A stretch of 8,546 nucleotides of DNA, from positions 1 to 8,546 of the forward strand of contig DZDB01000084.1 in the NCBI GenBank assembly GCA_022736605.1. Reading direction: 5' to 3'. The notes below the pieces were generated by a model. It searched no databases, was not told the origin of the DNA, and was given only the letters and a program-made list of their open reading frames with translations. The DNA is from Sideroxydans lithotrophicus (GTDB lineage: Bacteria > Pseudomonadota > Gammaproteobacteria > Burkholderiales > Sulfuriferulaceae). The translations under genes and the position numbers were made by a program. Positions 1 through 6,203 of the stretch are shown here, piece by piece (within the stretch, counting starts at the first letter, position 1; each line of letters opens with the position of its first letter).

Positions 1-531
1 AAACCCGCCCGAGCTGATTTTGTCGGCGGTACGCTATATTGCCAGTGTGACGACAACAAGGTCGCAGTCACCATCAAAAGCCAGTGCGCGCATAACCACG
101 TGTGCGGCTGTACCAAATGCTGGAAGCCGAAAGGCGCGCTGTTCTCGCAGGTCGCCGTGGTGCCGCGTGACACGCTCAGCGTGGTGGCCAATGGCGACAA
201 GTTGAGGGTGGTCGACCCGAGCGCCACGATCCAGCGCCACGCCTGCACAGTGTGCGGCGTGCATCTGTATGGCCGCATCGAAAACACCGCGCATCCGTTT
301 TACGGGCTGGACTTCATCCATACCGAGCTGTCCGGCGAGCCGGGCTGGGCGCCGCCCGAATTTGCCGCGTTTGTGTCATCGATCATCGAATCGTGCGCCG
401 ACCCGGCCAGCATGGGTGCGGTGCGCGCCCGATTGACGGAAATCGGCCTGCCGCCTTACGATGCGCTGTCGCCCGCGCTGATGGACGCCATCGCAACGCA
501 TACCGCCAAACACGCAGGCAAGTGCGCCTGA
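1..531 (+). CDS. gfa: S-(hydroxymethyl)glutathione synthase (glutathione-dependent formaldehyde-activating enzyme), 5' end missing
   Basis: The frame is open from base 1 and stops at 529-531, giving 176 residues. The family is normally about 190 aa, so roughly 15 N-terminal residues lie outside the window. Gfa binds glutathione and promotes its condensation with formaldehyde to S-hydroxymethylglutathione in the cytoplasm. Visible zinc ligands fit the family: a YCQC pair (fragment residues C14, C16), the CGCTKC motif (C35, C37, C40) and a CTVC pair (C82, C85) followed by GVHLYGRIEN. The C-terminal stretch with YGLDFIHTEL and WAPPEFAAFV is also typical. A GTG at 100 gives a shorter frame but would remove the first zinc-binding half, so it is not the start. 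The gene lies 28 bp upstream of the dehydrogenase that uses its product, so co-transcription is likely. Identification is confident; only the true start cannot be seen. Confidence 0.93.
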   Translation, partial: KPARADFVGGTLYCQCDDNKVAVTIKSQCAHNHVCGCTKCWKPKGALFSQVAVVPRDTLSVVANGDKLRVVDPSATIQRHACTVCGVHLYGRIENTAHPFYGLDFIHTELSGEPGWAPPEFAAFVSSIIESCADPASMGAVRARLTEIGLPPYDALSPALMDAIATHTAKHAGKCA

Positions 532-559
532 AACCTCACCCCGCACTGGAGAAACCACA

Positions 560-1666
560 ATGAAAACCCGCGCCGCCATCGCCTGGAAAGCCGGTCAGCC
601 GCTGACCATTGAAGAAGTCGAACTGGAAGGCCCGAAAGCCGGTGAAGTGCTGGTCGAAATCAAGGCCACCGGCATTTGCCATACCGATTACTACACCCTG
701 TCGGGCGCCGATCCGGAGGGCATTTTCCCGTCCATCCTCGGCCACGAGGGCGCGGGTGTGGTGGTGGATGTCGGGCCGGGCGTCAAAAGCCTGAAGAAAG
801 ACGACCACGTCATTCCGCTGTACACGCCGGAATGCCGCGAATGCAAGTTCTGCCTGTCGCGCAAGACCAACCTGTGCCAGGCGATCCGCAGCACCCAGGG
901 GCGTGGCCTGATGCCGGATGCGACCAGCCGTTTTTCCATAGATGGCAAACCGATTTTCCACTACATGGGCACCTCCACTTTTTCGAATTACATCGTCGTG
1001 CCGGAAATTGCACTGGCCAAAATCCGCGAAGACGCGCCGTTCGACAAGGTCTGCTACATCGGCTGCGGCGTCACCACCGGCGTCGGCGCAGTGCTGTTCA
1101 CCGCCAAGGTCGAAGCCGGTGCCAATGTGGTGGTGTTCGGCCTCGGCGGCATCGGCCTGAACGTCATCCAGGCCGCGCGCATGGTCGGCGCCAACAAGAT
1201 CATCGGCGTCGATCTCAACCCGGCGCGCGAAGCGATGGCGCGCCAGTTCGGCATGACCGACTTCATCAATCCCAAAGACGTTGCCAACGTGGTCGACCAC
1301 ATCATCGCGCTGACCGACGGCGGCGCCGATTACAGCTTCGAATGCATCGGCAACATCCACACCATGCGCCAGTCGCTGGAGTGCTGTCACAAGGGCTGGG
1401 GGCAATCGATCATCATCGGCGTTGCCGCCGCTGGCGAGGAAATCAGCACGCGCCCGTTCCAGCTTGTCACCGGACGGGTGTGGAAAGGCTCGGCCTTCGG
1501 CGGCGCGCGCGGCCGCACCGACGTGCCCAAGATCGTCGACTGGTACATGGATGGCAAACTCAATATCGACGACCTGATTACCCACCGCCTCACGCTCGAC
1601 CAGATCAACCACGGCTTTGACCTGATGAAAAGCGGCGAATCGATCCGCTCGGTGGTGATTTATTGA
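560..1666 (+). CDS. adhC: S-(hydroxymethyl)glutathione dehydrogenase / class III alcohol dehydrogenase
   Basis: This 368-aa cytoplasmic zinc enzyme oxidizes S-hydroxymethylglutathione to S-formylglutathione with NAD+. Family members can also reduce S-nitrosoglutathione. The protein is full length for the class. Catalytic zinc ligands are C40 (in GICHTD), H62 (in GHEGAG) and C169. The structural zinc lobe is C92, C95, C98 and C106. A Rossmann motif GLGGIG lies at 194-199, with the NAD-preferring acidic residue D218 after the second strand. The start ATG is supported by GGAG at 548-551, 8 nt upstream. It follows gfa by 28 bp. In many genomes S-formylglutathione hydrolase follows directly; here two unrelated small genes intervene. 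The symbol frmA is equally used. No regulator such as FrmR is seen in the window. Confidence 0.96.
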   Translation: MKTRAAIAWKAGQPLTIEEVELEGPKAGEVLVEIKATGICHTDYYTLSGADPEGIFPSILGHEGAGVVVDVGPGVKSLKKDDHVIPLYTPECRECKFCLSRKTNLCQAIRSTQGRGLMPDATSRFSIDGKPIFHYMGTSTFSNYIVVPEIALAKIREDAPFDKVCYIGCGVTTGVGAVLFTAKVEAGANVVVFGLGGIGLNVIQAARMVGANKIIGVDLNPAREAMARQFGMTDFINPKDVANVVDHIIALTDGGADYSFECIGNIHTMRQSLECCHKGWGQSIIIGVAAAGEEISTRPFQLVTGRVWKGSAFGGARGRTDVPKIVDWYMDGKLNIDDLITHRLTLDQINHGFDLMKSGESIRSVVIY

Positions 1667-1683
1667 TTTAGAGGATTAAACGC

Positions 1684-1950
1684 ATGCCTATCATCTCGAT
1701 GTTTTACGGCATTATCATCAGGCTTTATCTGATTGATAATAAACACCATAATCTGGCACACATTCATGCAAAATATGCTGAATTCGAAGCCTCTATGGGC
1801 ATTGAAGACGGCGAGATTCTGTCGGGTGAACTCCCGCGCAAGCAGTTACGGCTGGTGCAAGCCTGGATAGAACTGCACCGGGATGAACTACTGGCGGATT
1901 GGGAGCTTGCCGTCAACGGCGAGAGCCCCTACAAAATTGATCCGCTGTGA
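1684..1950 (+). CDS. DUF4160 domain-containing protein
   Basis: The gene encodes 88 aa matching the DUF4160 family over its whole length: an N-terminal MPIISMFYGIIIRLYL strand, a HHNLAHIHAKY segment with conserved histidines, a central GELPRKQLRLVQAWIELHRDEL helix, and a WELAVNGESPYKIDPL tail. AGAGGA at 1670-1675 serves as the ribosome binding site, and the start is only 17 bp after the dehydrogenase stop. It pairs with the DUF2442 gene 7 bp downstream, an arrangement seen in many bacterial and cyanobacterial genomes. The biochemical function is not established. The paired layout resembles small two-gene toxin-antitoxin or regulatory cassettes, but that is inference. Its first 120 bases are only about 40% G+C (hand count), well below the flanking genes at about 65%, which suggests acquisition. 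Confidence 0.88.
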   Translation: MPIISMFYGIIIRLYLIDNKHHNLAHIHAKYAEFEASMGIEDGEILSGELPRKQLRLVQAWIELHRDELLADWELAVNGESPYKIDPL

Positions 1951-1957
1951 GGTAGCC

Positions 1958-2212
1958 ATGTACTGGGATGCAAAACTTGTCAAACCCCTGTCCGACTATC
2001 GGATTTATGTCGAAATCAACGATGGTCGGAAGGGTATATTCGATTTGAAACCCTATCTGGATCGGGGTGTATTTCGTGAGTTGCGCGACGTGCATTACTT
2101 CAATCAGGTAGGCATTCTGTTTGGCGCCATCACTTGGCCACATGAGCAGGATATTGCCCCCGAAACGCTGCTCACAGAAATGCAGCCGCTGGTAGCTGAC
2201 GAACCAATTTAA
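1958..2212 (+). CDS. DUF2442 domain-containing protein
   Basis: The gene encodes 84 aa with the DUF2442 pattern: MYWDAKLVKPLSDYRIYVEINDG-type N-terminal strands, then GIFDLKPYLDRGVFRELRD, YFNQVGILFGAITWP and a DIAPETLL tail. The ATG at 1958 is chosen because GAGG overlaps the upstream TGA (1948-1953) and the protein then begins where the family normally does. The frame is open further upstream to a possible start at 1883, but that would add 25 residues read out of frame through the DUF4160 gene. The 7-bp spacing to DUF4160 implies a single translationally coupled unit. The family is thought to be a small beta-rich fold; longer members carry a helix-turn-helix, which is absent here. Function is unknown; a partner or antitoxin-like role for DUF4160 is only an inference. 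Confidence 0.88.
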   Translation: MYWDAKLVKPLSDYRIYVEINDGRKGIFDLKPYLDRGVFRELRDVHYFNQVGILFGAITWPHEQDIAPETLLTEMQPLVADEPI

Positions 2213-2247
2213 GCCGTATCATCCTGCCCGACCACACCACGCCAATT

Positions 2248-3093
2248 ATGCTCGATTGCACCAGCGAACACGCCTGCTTTGGCGGTACCCAGGGCTTTTA
2301 CCGCCATCCCTCCAGCGCCATCGGCCTGCCCATGCGCTTTTCGGTGTACCAGCCGCCGCAGGCGAAACACCACGCAGTGCCGGTACTGTTTTATCTGGCC
2401 GGACTGACCTGCAATGAAGAAACCTTCATGACCAAAGCCGGGGCGCAACGGTTTGCCGCGCAGCACGGCATCCTGCTGGTGACGCCCGATACCAGCCCGC
2501 GCGATACCGGTATTGCAGGCGCGACAACTGACTGGGATTTCGGCGAGGGCGCGGGGTTTTATCTGGATGCAACACAGGTGCCGTGGCAGGCGCACTTCCG
2601 GATGGAAAGTTACATCACCGAAGAACTGCGCGATCTGATTGTGGGGAATTTCCCGGCACGCGCCGACCGCATCGGCGTATTCGGTCACTCCATGGGCGGC
2701 CATGGCGCGCTGGTGCTGGCCTTGCGTCACCCCGATCTATTCCACTCGGTGTCGGCATTCGCACCGGTGGTCGCGCCAACGCAGTGCGCGTGGGGGCAAA
2801 AAGCCTTTTCAAACTACTTGGGCAACGATCAGACTGCCTGGCTGGATTACGACGCCAGCGCCTTGATGACAAGCCGCCGCACGCCGTTTCCGCACGGCAT
2901 CCTCATCGACCAGGGGCTGGGCGACAAGTTTTTGCAGGCACAACTGCTGCCGGAACGCTTCGAAACCGCCTGCCAGCAAGCCAGTCAACCATTGACACTG
3001 CGCCGCCATGCGGGCTACGACCACAGCTATTACTTCATCAGCAGTTTCATTGAAGACCATTTCGCGTTTCATCAGCGCCAGCTTGGCGCATGA
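2248..3093 (+). CDS. fghA: S-formylglutathione hydrolase
   Basis: The 281-aa cytoplasmic serine esterase hydrolyses S-formylglutathione to formate and glutathione, the last step of glutathione-linked formaldehyde oxidation. The alpha/beta-hydrolase features are complete. The oxyanion region is LAGLTCNEE (50-58). The nucleophile S148 lies in GHSMGG. The likely acid is D226 in DQGLGDKF, and H259 lies in GYDHSYYF. The N-terminus (SEHACFGG followed by YRH) aligns with the usual family start. ATG 2248 is therefore the natural start, and no ATG, GTG or TTG lies between it and the in-frame stop at 2197-2199. No Shine-Dalgarno sequence is visible before it, unusual for this window. It is 35 bp after the DUF2442 stop, separated from adhC by the small-gene cassette. 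The symbol frmB is equally used. Confidence 0.95.
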   Translation: MLDCTSEHACFGGTQGFYRHPSSAIGLPMRFSVYQPPQAKHHAVPVLFYLAGLTCNEETFMTKAGAQRFAAQHGILLVTPDTSPRDTGIAGATTDWDFGEGAGFYLDATQVPWQAHFRMESYITEELRDLIVGNFPARADRIGVFGHSMGGHGALVLALRHPDLFHSVSAFAPVVAPTQCAWGQKAFSNYLGNDQTAWLDYDASALMTSRRTPFPHGILIDQGLGDKFLQAQLLPERFETACQQASQPLTLRRHAGYDHSYYFISSFIEDHFAFHQRQLGA

Positions 3094-3129
3094 TACGGCA
3101 ACTGACTGCGTGATCGAATAGCACGTCCC

Positions 3130-3145
3130 GACCAGGTATGTGGTC
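3130..3145. terminator. Possible weak bidirectional terminator hairpin
   Basis: A perfect 5-bp inverted repeat, GACCA (3130-3134) and TGGTC (3141-3145) with a 6-nt loop, lies in the 51-bp gap between the convergent fghA and EF-hand genes. Position fits a shared terminator, but the stem is short and has no proper T-run on either side, so this is a weak call. Confidence 0.2.
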
Positions 3146-3531
3146 TATTGTCCCCGTGCCTGCCCGCGCAATTGACGGCGATTTTGCCACGCTTCGATCA
3201 ATTCCTGTTCGGTCACCCGACCATCGTGGTTAGCGTCGATCTGATCAAAAAAACGCGCCAGCGCCGGACGAAAACGGCTGAATTCGGCGCGACTCAAGCC
3301 GCCGCTACCATCGGTGTCAGCCGCAGCAAAGCGTGCCCGCGCGCGCGCGATTAGCGCCCGGCGACGCGCTTCGATATCGCCACCGGGACGCTGCGCCGAA
3401 GCATCGACATCCTCGCGCAGCTGGCGCCAGTCCTGCGCACGATAGCCAAAGCCCGAACCCTCGTCCGGCGCTGCCTGCGCGCCAGCCAGCCATAGCATGG
3501 CCAGCACGCCAACCAGCCACGGCTTAATCAC
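3145..3531 (-). CDS. Exported EF-hand domain protein
   Basis: The 128-aa protein has a signal peptide (MIKPWLVGVLAMLWLAGAQA, likely cut after residue 20), so it should act in the periplasm or be secreted. After an Arg/Ala-rich helical region come two calcium-binding loops of canonical 12-residue form. Loop 1 is D72-D74-S76-G78-S80-E83 (ADTDGSGGLSRAEF). Loop 2 is D99-N101-D103-R105-T107-E110 (IDANHDGRVTEQEL). Paired EF-hands of this kind normally bind Ca2+. The start is GTG at 3531, supported by AGGAG about 7 nt upstream. The start lies 18 nt after the stop of the small exported protein gene, so the two probably form one transcript. The tail is Arg/Gln-rich. No enzymatic domain is seen; a calcium buffer, sensor or accessory role is inferred only from the loops. 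Confidence 0.85.
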   Translation of the reverse strand: MIKPWLVGVLAMLWLAGAQAAPDEGSGFGYRAQDWRQLREDVDASAQRPGGDIEARRRALIARARARFAAADTDGSGGLSRAEFSRFRPALARFFDQIDANHDGRVTEQELIEAWQNRRQLRGQARGQ

Positions 3532-3549
3532 AGCCGGCTCCTGAGGGCA

Positions 3550-3894
3550 TCAGGGATTGCGTGTTTCATCATTGTGTTTGTCTTGATAAATGGCCCGACT
3601 CTGGGCATTCAGATCCTGATGCAGATCACGGCGCTCGGCGCCGGTCATCACACCATCGGCTTTATAGGCATGTTCTTGCTGCCGGATATCACGCCGCCCC
3701 TGGCGCAACGACTGCGCCTCGGAACGCGTCAGCTCACCGGATCTTACGCCTTGCCCGATGCGCTGTGACTGATGATACTGACGATGATTGACACCCGGGT
3801 CACGTGTTCCGGGCTGGGCGGCGGCAACGCCGGAAATCAGAATACTCAGGCCTAGGGTTGCGCCCAACATTACTTTAGTCAAATGGTTTTGCAT
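3550..3894 (-). CDS. Small exported protein with EF-hand-like half loops
   Basis: The 114-aa protein starts at ATG 3894, supported by a strong GAGGAG site 6-7 nt upstream. The same frame is open to 4323, but that extension crosses the divergent promoter and the ompR start and lacks a ribosome site. Residues 1-26 form a clear signal peptide ending AAA before QPG, so the product is exported. The mature part is polar, helical and rich in Gln, Arg and His. It contains two similar segments: GVRSGELTRSEAQSLRQ (49-65) and YKADGVMTGAERRDLHQ (77-93). Each resembles the second half of an EF-hand loop (DG-x-(L/M)-T-x-x-E) without the first Asp ligands. I know of no assigned function for this kind of protein. 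It is probably the first gene of a two-gene transcript with the EF-hand protein and is divergent from the two-component genes. Confidence 0.8.
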   Translation of the reverse strand: MQNHLTKVMLGATLGLSILISGVAAAQPGTRDPGVNHRQYHQSQRIGQGVRSGELTRSEAQSLRQGRRDIRQQEHAYKADGVMTGAERRDLHQDLNAQSRAIYQDKHNDETRNP

Positions 3895-4067
3895 GGTATT
3901 TCTCCTCTGGTTGTGTCCCTGCGGTTGCCGGGTACGCTTCGCATTCTGGGCTGTAGATGTAACCAGGGTTTGTCTGCAACAGGATAAATTGTAAGGTTTT
4001 ATGACCGTTATAAGGTCTGGCAACATTTCGAAACAATTGCGCCGGATTTTTACAATAAGCTTATGCC
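3895..4067. promoter_or_regulatory. Divergent intergenic region with promoter elements
   Basis: The 173-bp region must hold promoters for both the leftward exported-protein genes and the rightward ompR-envZ genes. TATAAG at 4009-4014 (5 of 6 matches to a -10 box) is a candidate for the rightward transcript. A second TACAAT at 4051-4056 lies only 11 bp before the ompR ATG. On the other strand TACAAT (3995-3990 region) is preceded at about -35 by ACCTTA. No strong -35 hexamer is seen in either direction, which would fit activator-dependent expression. Exact start sites cannot be assigned from sequence alone. Confidence 0.5.
3989..4016. repeat. Tandem TAAGGT direct repeats, candidate regulator site
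   Basis: TTGTAAGGT (3989-3997) and TTATAAGGT (4008-4016) match at 8 of 9 positions and start 19 bp apart, in the divergent region upstream of ompR. Tandem direct half-sites are the usual binding arrangement for OmpR/PhoB-family regulators, though their half-sites are typically about 10-11 bp or 20-22 bp apart. The link to the adjacent regulator is inference. Confidence 0.35.
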
Positions 4068-4778
4068 ATGGATACCAGCCCGCAAAAAATACTGGTCGTT
4101 GACGACGACCCGCGCCTGCGTGACCTGCTTGATCGCTACCTGACCGGGCAGGGCTTCGCAGTACGCTGTGTCGCCGACGGCAAGGCGCTCGATCAATTGC
4201 TGGCGCGCGAACACTTTGACGGGCTGGTGCTCGACCTGATGCTGCCAGGCGAAGATGGCCTGTCGATCTGTCGCCGCCTGCAAACCCAGCGACCGGCATT
4301 ATCGATTCTGATGCTGACTGCAAAAGACGACGAAATCGATCGCATCATCGGGCTGGAAATGGGCGCCGATGACTATCTGCCCAAGCCGTTCAATCCACGT
4401 GAACTGTCTGCCCGCCTGCGCGCCATGCTACGACGTCGACCGGTTACCCTGCCCGGCGCGCCGCATCCGGAAAATGCAACCGCCTGCTTCGGCGAATTTA
4501 CCCTGCAACTGCATAGCCGCGAACTGTATCGCGGCGCGCACAAATTGCCCCTCACCGGCGGGGAATTCGCAGTGCTGAAAACCCTGATCGAGCACCCGCG
4601 CCACTCGCTCTCGCGCGAACGGCTGATGGAACTGGCGCGGGGTCGCGAACACGGCGCCTACGATCGCAGCATTGACGTACAGATCTCGCGCCTGCGCAAG
4701 CTCGTCGAAGTCGATCCGGCCGCGCCGCGCTACATCCAGACCGTGCGCGGTTATGGCTACGTGTTTGTGCCGGACTGA
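4068..4778 (+). CDS. ompR: OmpR-type response regulator
   Basis: The 236-aa cytoplasmic DNA-binding regulator has a receiver domain (about 5-122) and a winged-helix effector domain (about 138-235). Receiver residues are all present: acidic pocket D12-D14, phosphoacceptor D56 (in LVLDLMLPGEDGLS), T84 and K106 (in DDYLPKPFNPRE). The VLDLMLPGEDGLSICRRL and LPKPFNPREL segments are very close to enteric OmpR, closer than to most family members. The effector part has the LTGGEFAVLKTLIEHP helix, the recognition region RSIDVQISRLRKLVE and the C-terminal RGYGYVF hairpin. ATG 4068 gives the standard N-terminus; an ATG at 4063 is in another frame. The ribosome site is weak. The stop overlaps the kinase start (TGATG), so the pair is translationally coupled. 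Its targets are not shown by sequence; the divergent exported-protein genes are candidates. Confidence 0.9.
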   Translation: MDTSPQKILVVDDDPRLRDLLDRYLTGQGFAVRCVADGKALDQLLAREHFDGLVLDLMLPGEDGLSICRRLQTQRPALSILMLTAKDDEIDRIIGLEMGADDYLPKPFNPRELSARLRAMLRRRPVTLPGAPHPENATACFGEFTLQLHSRELYRGAHKLPLTGGEFAVLKTLIEHPRHSLSRERLMELARGREHGAYDRSIDVQISRLRKLVEVDPAAPRYIQTVRGYGYVFVPD

Positions 4779-6076
4779 TGCTGCGCCATTGGCGACTCAA
4801 TTCCCTGCTGGCGCGCACCGTCGTGCTGATCGGCATGCTACTGGGGCTCAGTCTGATCGCCTGGCTTGGCCTGTTTGCCCTGTACGAACGCGAACCCCGT
4901 GCTGAGCAGCAGGCAGCCCGTGTCGCCGCCATCGTCAATCTGACCCGCGCCGCCCTATTGGCCGCCCAGCCGGATCGGCGCCAGGCACTACTGCAAGACC
5001 TGTCGCACAAACAAGGCATACGGATTATCCCAATGGCACCGGAAGACGCCCTGCTGCCTGCGCCCGGCAGCCCTTATTTGCGTCTGGTACAAAACGAGAT
5101 CAGGCTTCGACTCGGCAGCGACACGCTCATGACCGCCGACGAAGCGGATGATGAAGCCCTGTGGGTCAGTTTTTCCATCGGCCCGGATGATTACTGGCTG
5201 GTATTGCCGCGCAGCGCTGCCCATGTCGGCCTGCCCTGGCAATGGCTGGGCTGGGGCACACTGACCCTGCTGCTGTCTTTCGCCGGGGGCTGGATCGTGG
5301 TGGCACGCATCAACCGTCCGCTCAAACACGCTGCGCAGGCCGCACTGCATATCGGTCAGGGGCATTTTGATGAGCGCCTGGATGAATCCGGTGCCGACGA
5401 AATCGCCACACTCGGCATATCATTCAACCGCATGGCACGGGCACTCGCCACGCTGGAACACAATCGTGCGCTGATGTTGGCGGGTATTTCACACGATCTG
5501 CGTACCCCGCTGGCGCGCTTGCAACTGGCAGTGGAAATGGCAGTTGCGGACGAAACCGAACGCAGCTTGATGATTCAGGACATCGACGCCATCAGCGCCA
5601 TGACGCGCCAGTTCATGGATTTTGTGCGCCCCGACGACGCCGCTGCCAGTATCGATATCGACCTCGATGCGTTGATCGCGACCCTGGTAGCCGAATACCG
5701 CAACCGGGGGATTGAAATCGGCGTGCAAGGACAAGCCGGATGCGCCCGGCTCAATGGCATTGCACTGCAACGCGCACTCACCAATCTGATCGAAAATGCC
5801 CTGCGTTATGGCAGCCCGCCGTTCAGCCTGATACTGGCACGCGCGCCGGGGAAAGTCAGTTTCAGTGTCATGGATTGTGGCCCCGGCCTCGCGCCAGGGC
5901 AGCTGGAACAGGTCAAACAACCGTTTTACCGCGTCGACGCAGCACGTACCGGCGCAACGGGTGTGGGCCTGGGCCTGGCCATCGTCGAGCGGATTGCAAC
6001 CCGGGGAGGTGGCGAATTACGGCTGGAAAACCGTCCGGGCGGCGGGCTGGCTGCGATGTTGATCCTGGCAGTCTGA
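4778..6076 (+). CDS. envZ: EnvZ-type sensor histidine kinase
   Basis: The 432-aa inner-membrane kinase starts at an ATG overlapping the ompR stop by one base. Membrane segments lie at about 12-35 and 155-176, enclosing a periplasmic sensor region of roughly 118 residues that contains no recognised domain motif. A HAMP domain follows (about 174-228, with RINRPLKHAAQAALHIGQG and DEIATLGISFNRMA). The dimerization helix has the phosphoacceptor H239 in GISHDLRTPLARLQLAVEM, very similar to enteric EnvZ. The ATP-binding domain has the N box NLIENALRYG (336-345), G1 DCGPG (366-370), an F box QPFYR (381-385) and G2 GVGLGL (395-400). It should phosphorylate and dephosphorylate its OmpR partner. The periplasmic region differs from enteric EnvZ, so the stimulus need not be osmolarity. 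Confidence 0.88.
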   Translation: MLRHWRLNSLLARTVVLIGMLLGLSLIAWLGLFALYEREPRAEQQAARVAAIVNLTRAALLAAQPDRRQALLQDLSHKQGIRIIPMAPEDALLPAPGSPYLRLVQNEIRLRLGSDTLMTADEADDEALWVSFSIGPDDYWLVLPRSAAHVGLPWQWLGWGTLTLLLSFAGGWIVVARINRPLKHAAQAALHIGQGHFDERLDESGADEIATLGISFNRMARALATLEHNRALMLAGISHDLRTPLARLQLAVEMAVADETERSLMIQDIDAISAMTRQFMDFVRPDDAAASIDIDLDALIATLVAEYRNRGIEIGVQGQAGCARLNGIALQRALTNLIENALRYGSPPFSLILARAPGKVSFSVMDCGPGLAPGQLEQVKQPFYRVDAARTGATGVGLGLAIVERIATRGGGELRLENRPGGGLAAMLILAV

Positions 6077-6172
6077 TGGTTCGGTTCAGTCAAAATTGAG
6101 GCTTGCGCCAACCCGGTTTTAACAACACATTCCATCAGATTGTCCTATGCTGTATTCAGGGTGCAGGGTGCG

Positions 6173-6192
6173 GCGTGTACCCACTTACACGC
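6173..6192 (+). promoter_or_regulatory. Hairpin abutting the cytochrome ribosome binding site
   Basis: A perfect 7-bp inverted repeat, GCGTGTA (6173-6179) and TACACGC (6186-6192) with a 6-nt loop, ends one base before AAGGAG (6193-6198) of the cytochrome gene. In RNA it would form a stable stem directly next to the ribosome site; in DNA it could be an operator. The rest of the 127-bp gap (6077-6203) shows no convincing promoter or terminator. Confidence 0.4.
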
Positions 6193-6203
6193 AAGGAGTG
6201 ATC

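Noticed and set aside
536..1612. A 358-aa open frame antisense to adhC
   Set aside because: It mirrors the class III dehydrogenase gene almost exactly and is explained by GC-rich codon use; the + strand protein has all catalytic residues, and the antisense translation resembles no family I know.
676..1620. A 314-aa open frame on the + strand within adhC
   Set aside because: Its translation is Arg/His/Pro-rich low-complexity text typical of a shifted frame of a GC-rich gene, with no ribosome site.
1883..1957. Longer start for the DUF2442 gene
   Set aside because: The extra 25 residues come from inside the DUF4160 gene; ATG 1958 has a proper GAGG site and matches the family start.
1667..2247. 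Target-site duplication or terminal inverted repeats around the DUF4160-DUF2442 cassette
   Set aside because: I compared both edges by eye and found no convincing matching repeats, so no mobile element is called.
3895..4323. N-terminal extension of the small exported protein (143 residues upstream of ATG 3894)
   Set aside because: It would cover the divergent promoter and the start of ompR, lacks a ribosome site, and would bury a clear signal peptide that has its own strong GAGGAG site.
6096..6124. TTGAGG followed after 17 nt by TTAACA as a promoter for the cytochrome gene
   Set aside because: The -10 match is poor, and no second feature supports it; left unannotated.
6147..6203. Upstream start for the cytochrome
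   Set aside because: The added residues precede a complete signal peptide and include the hairpin and ribosome site; ATG 6204 with AAGGAG is clearly better.
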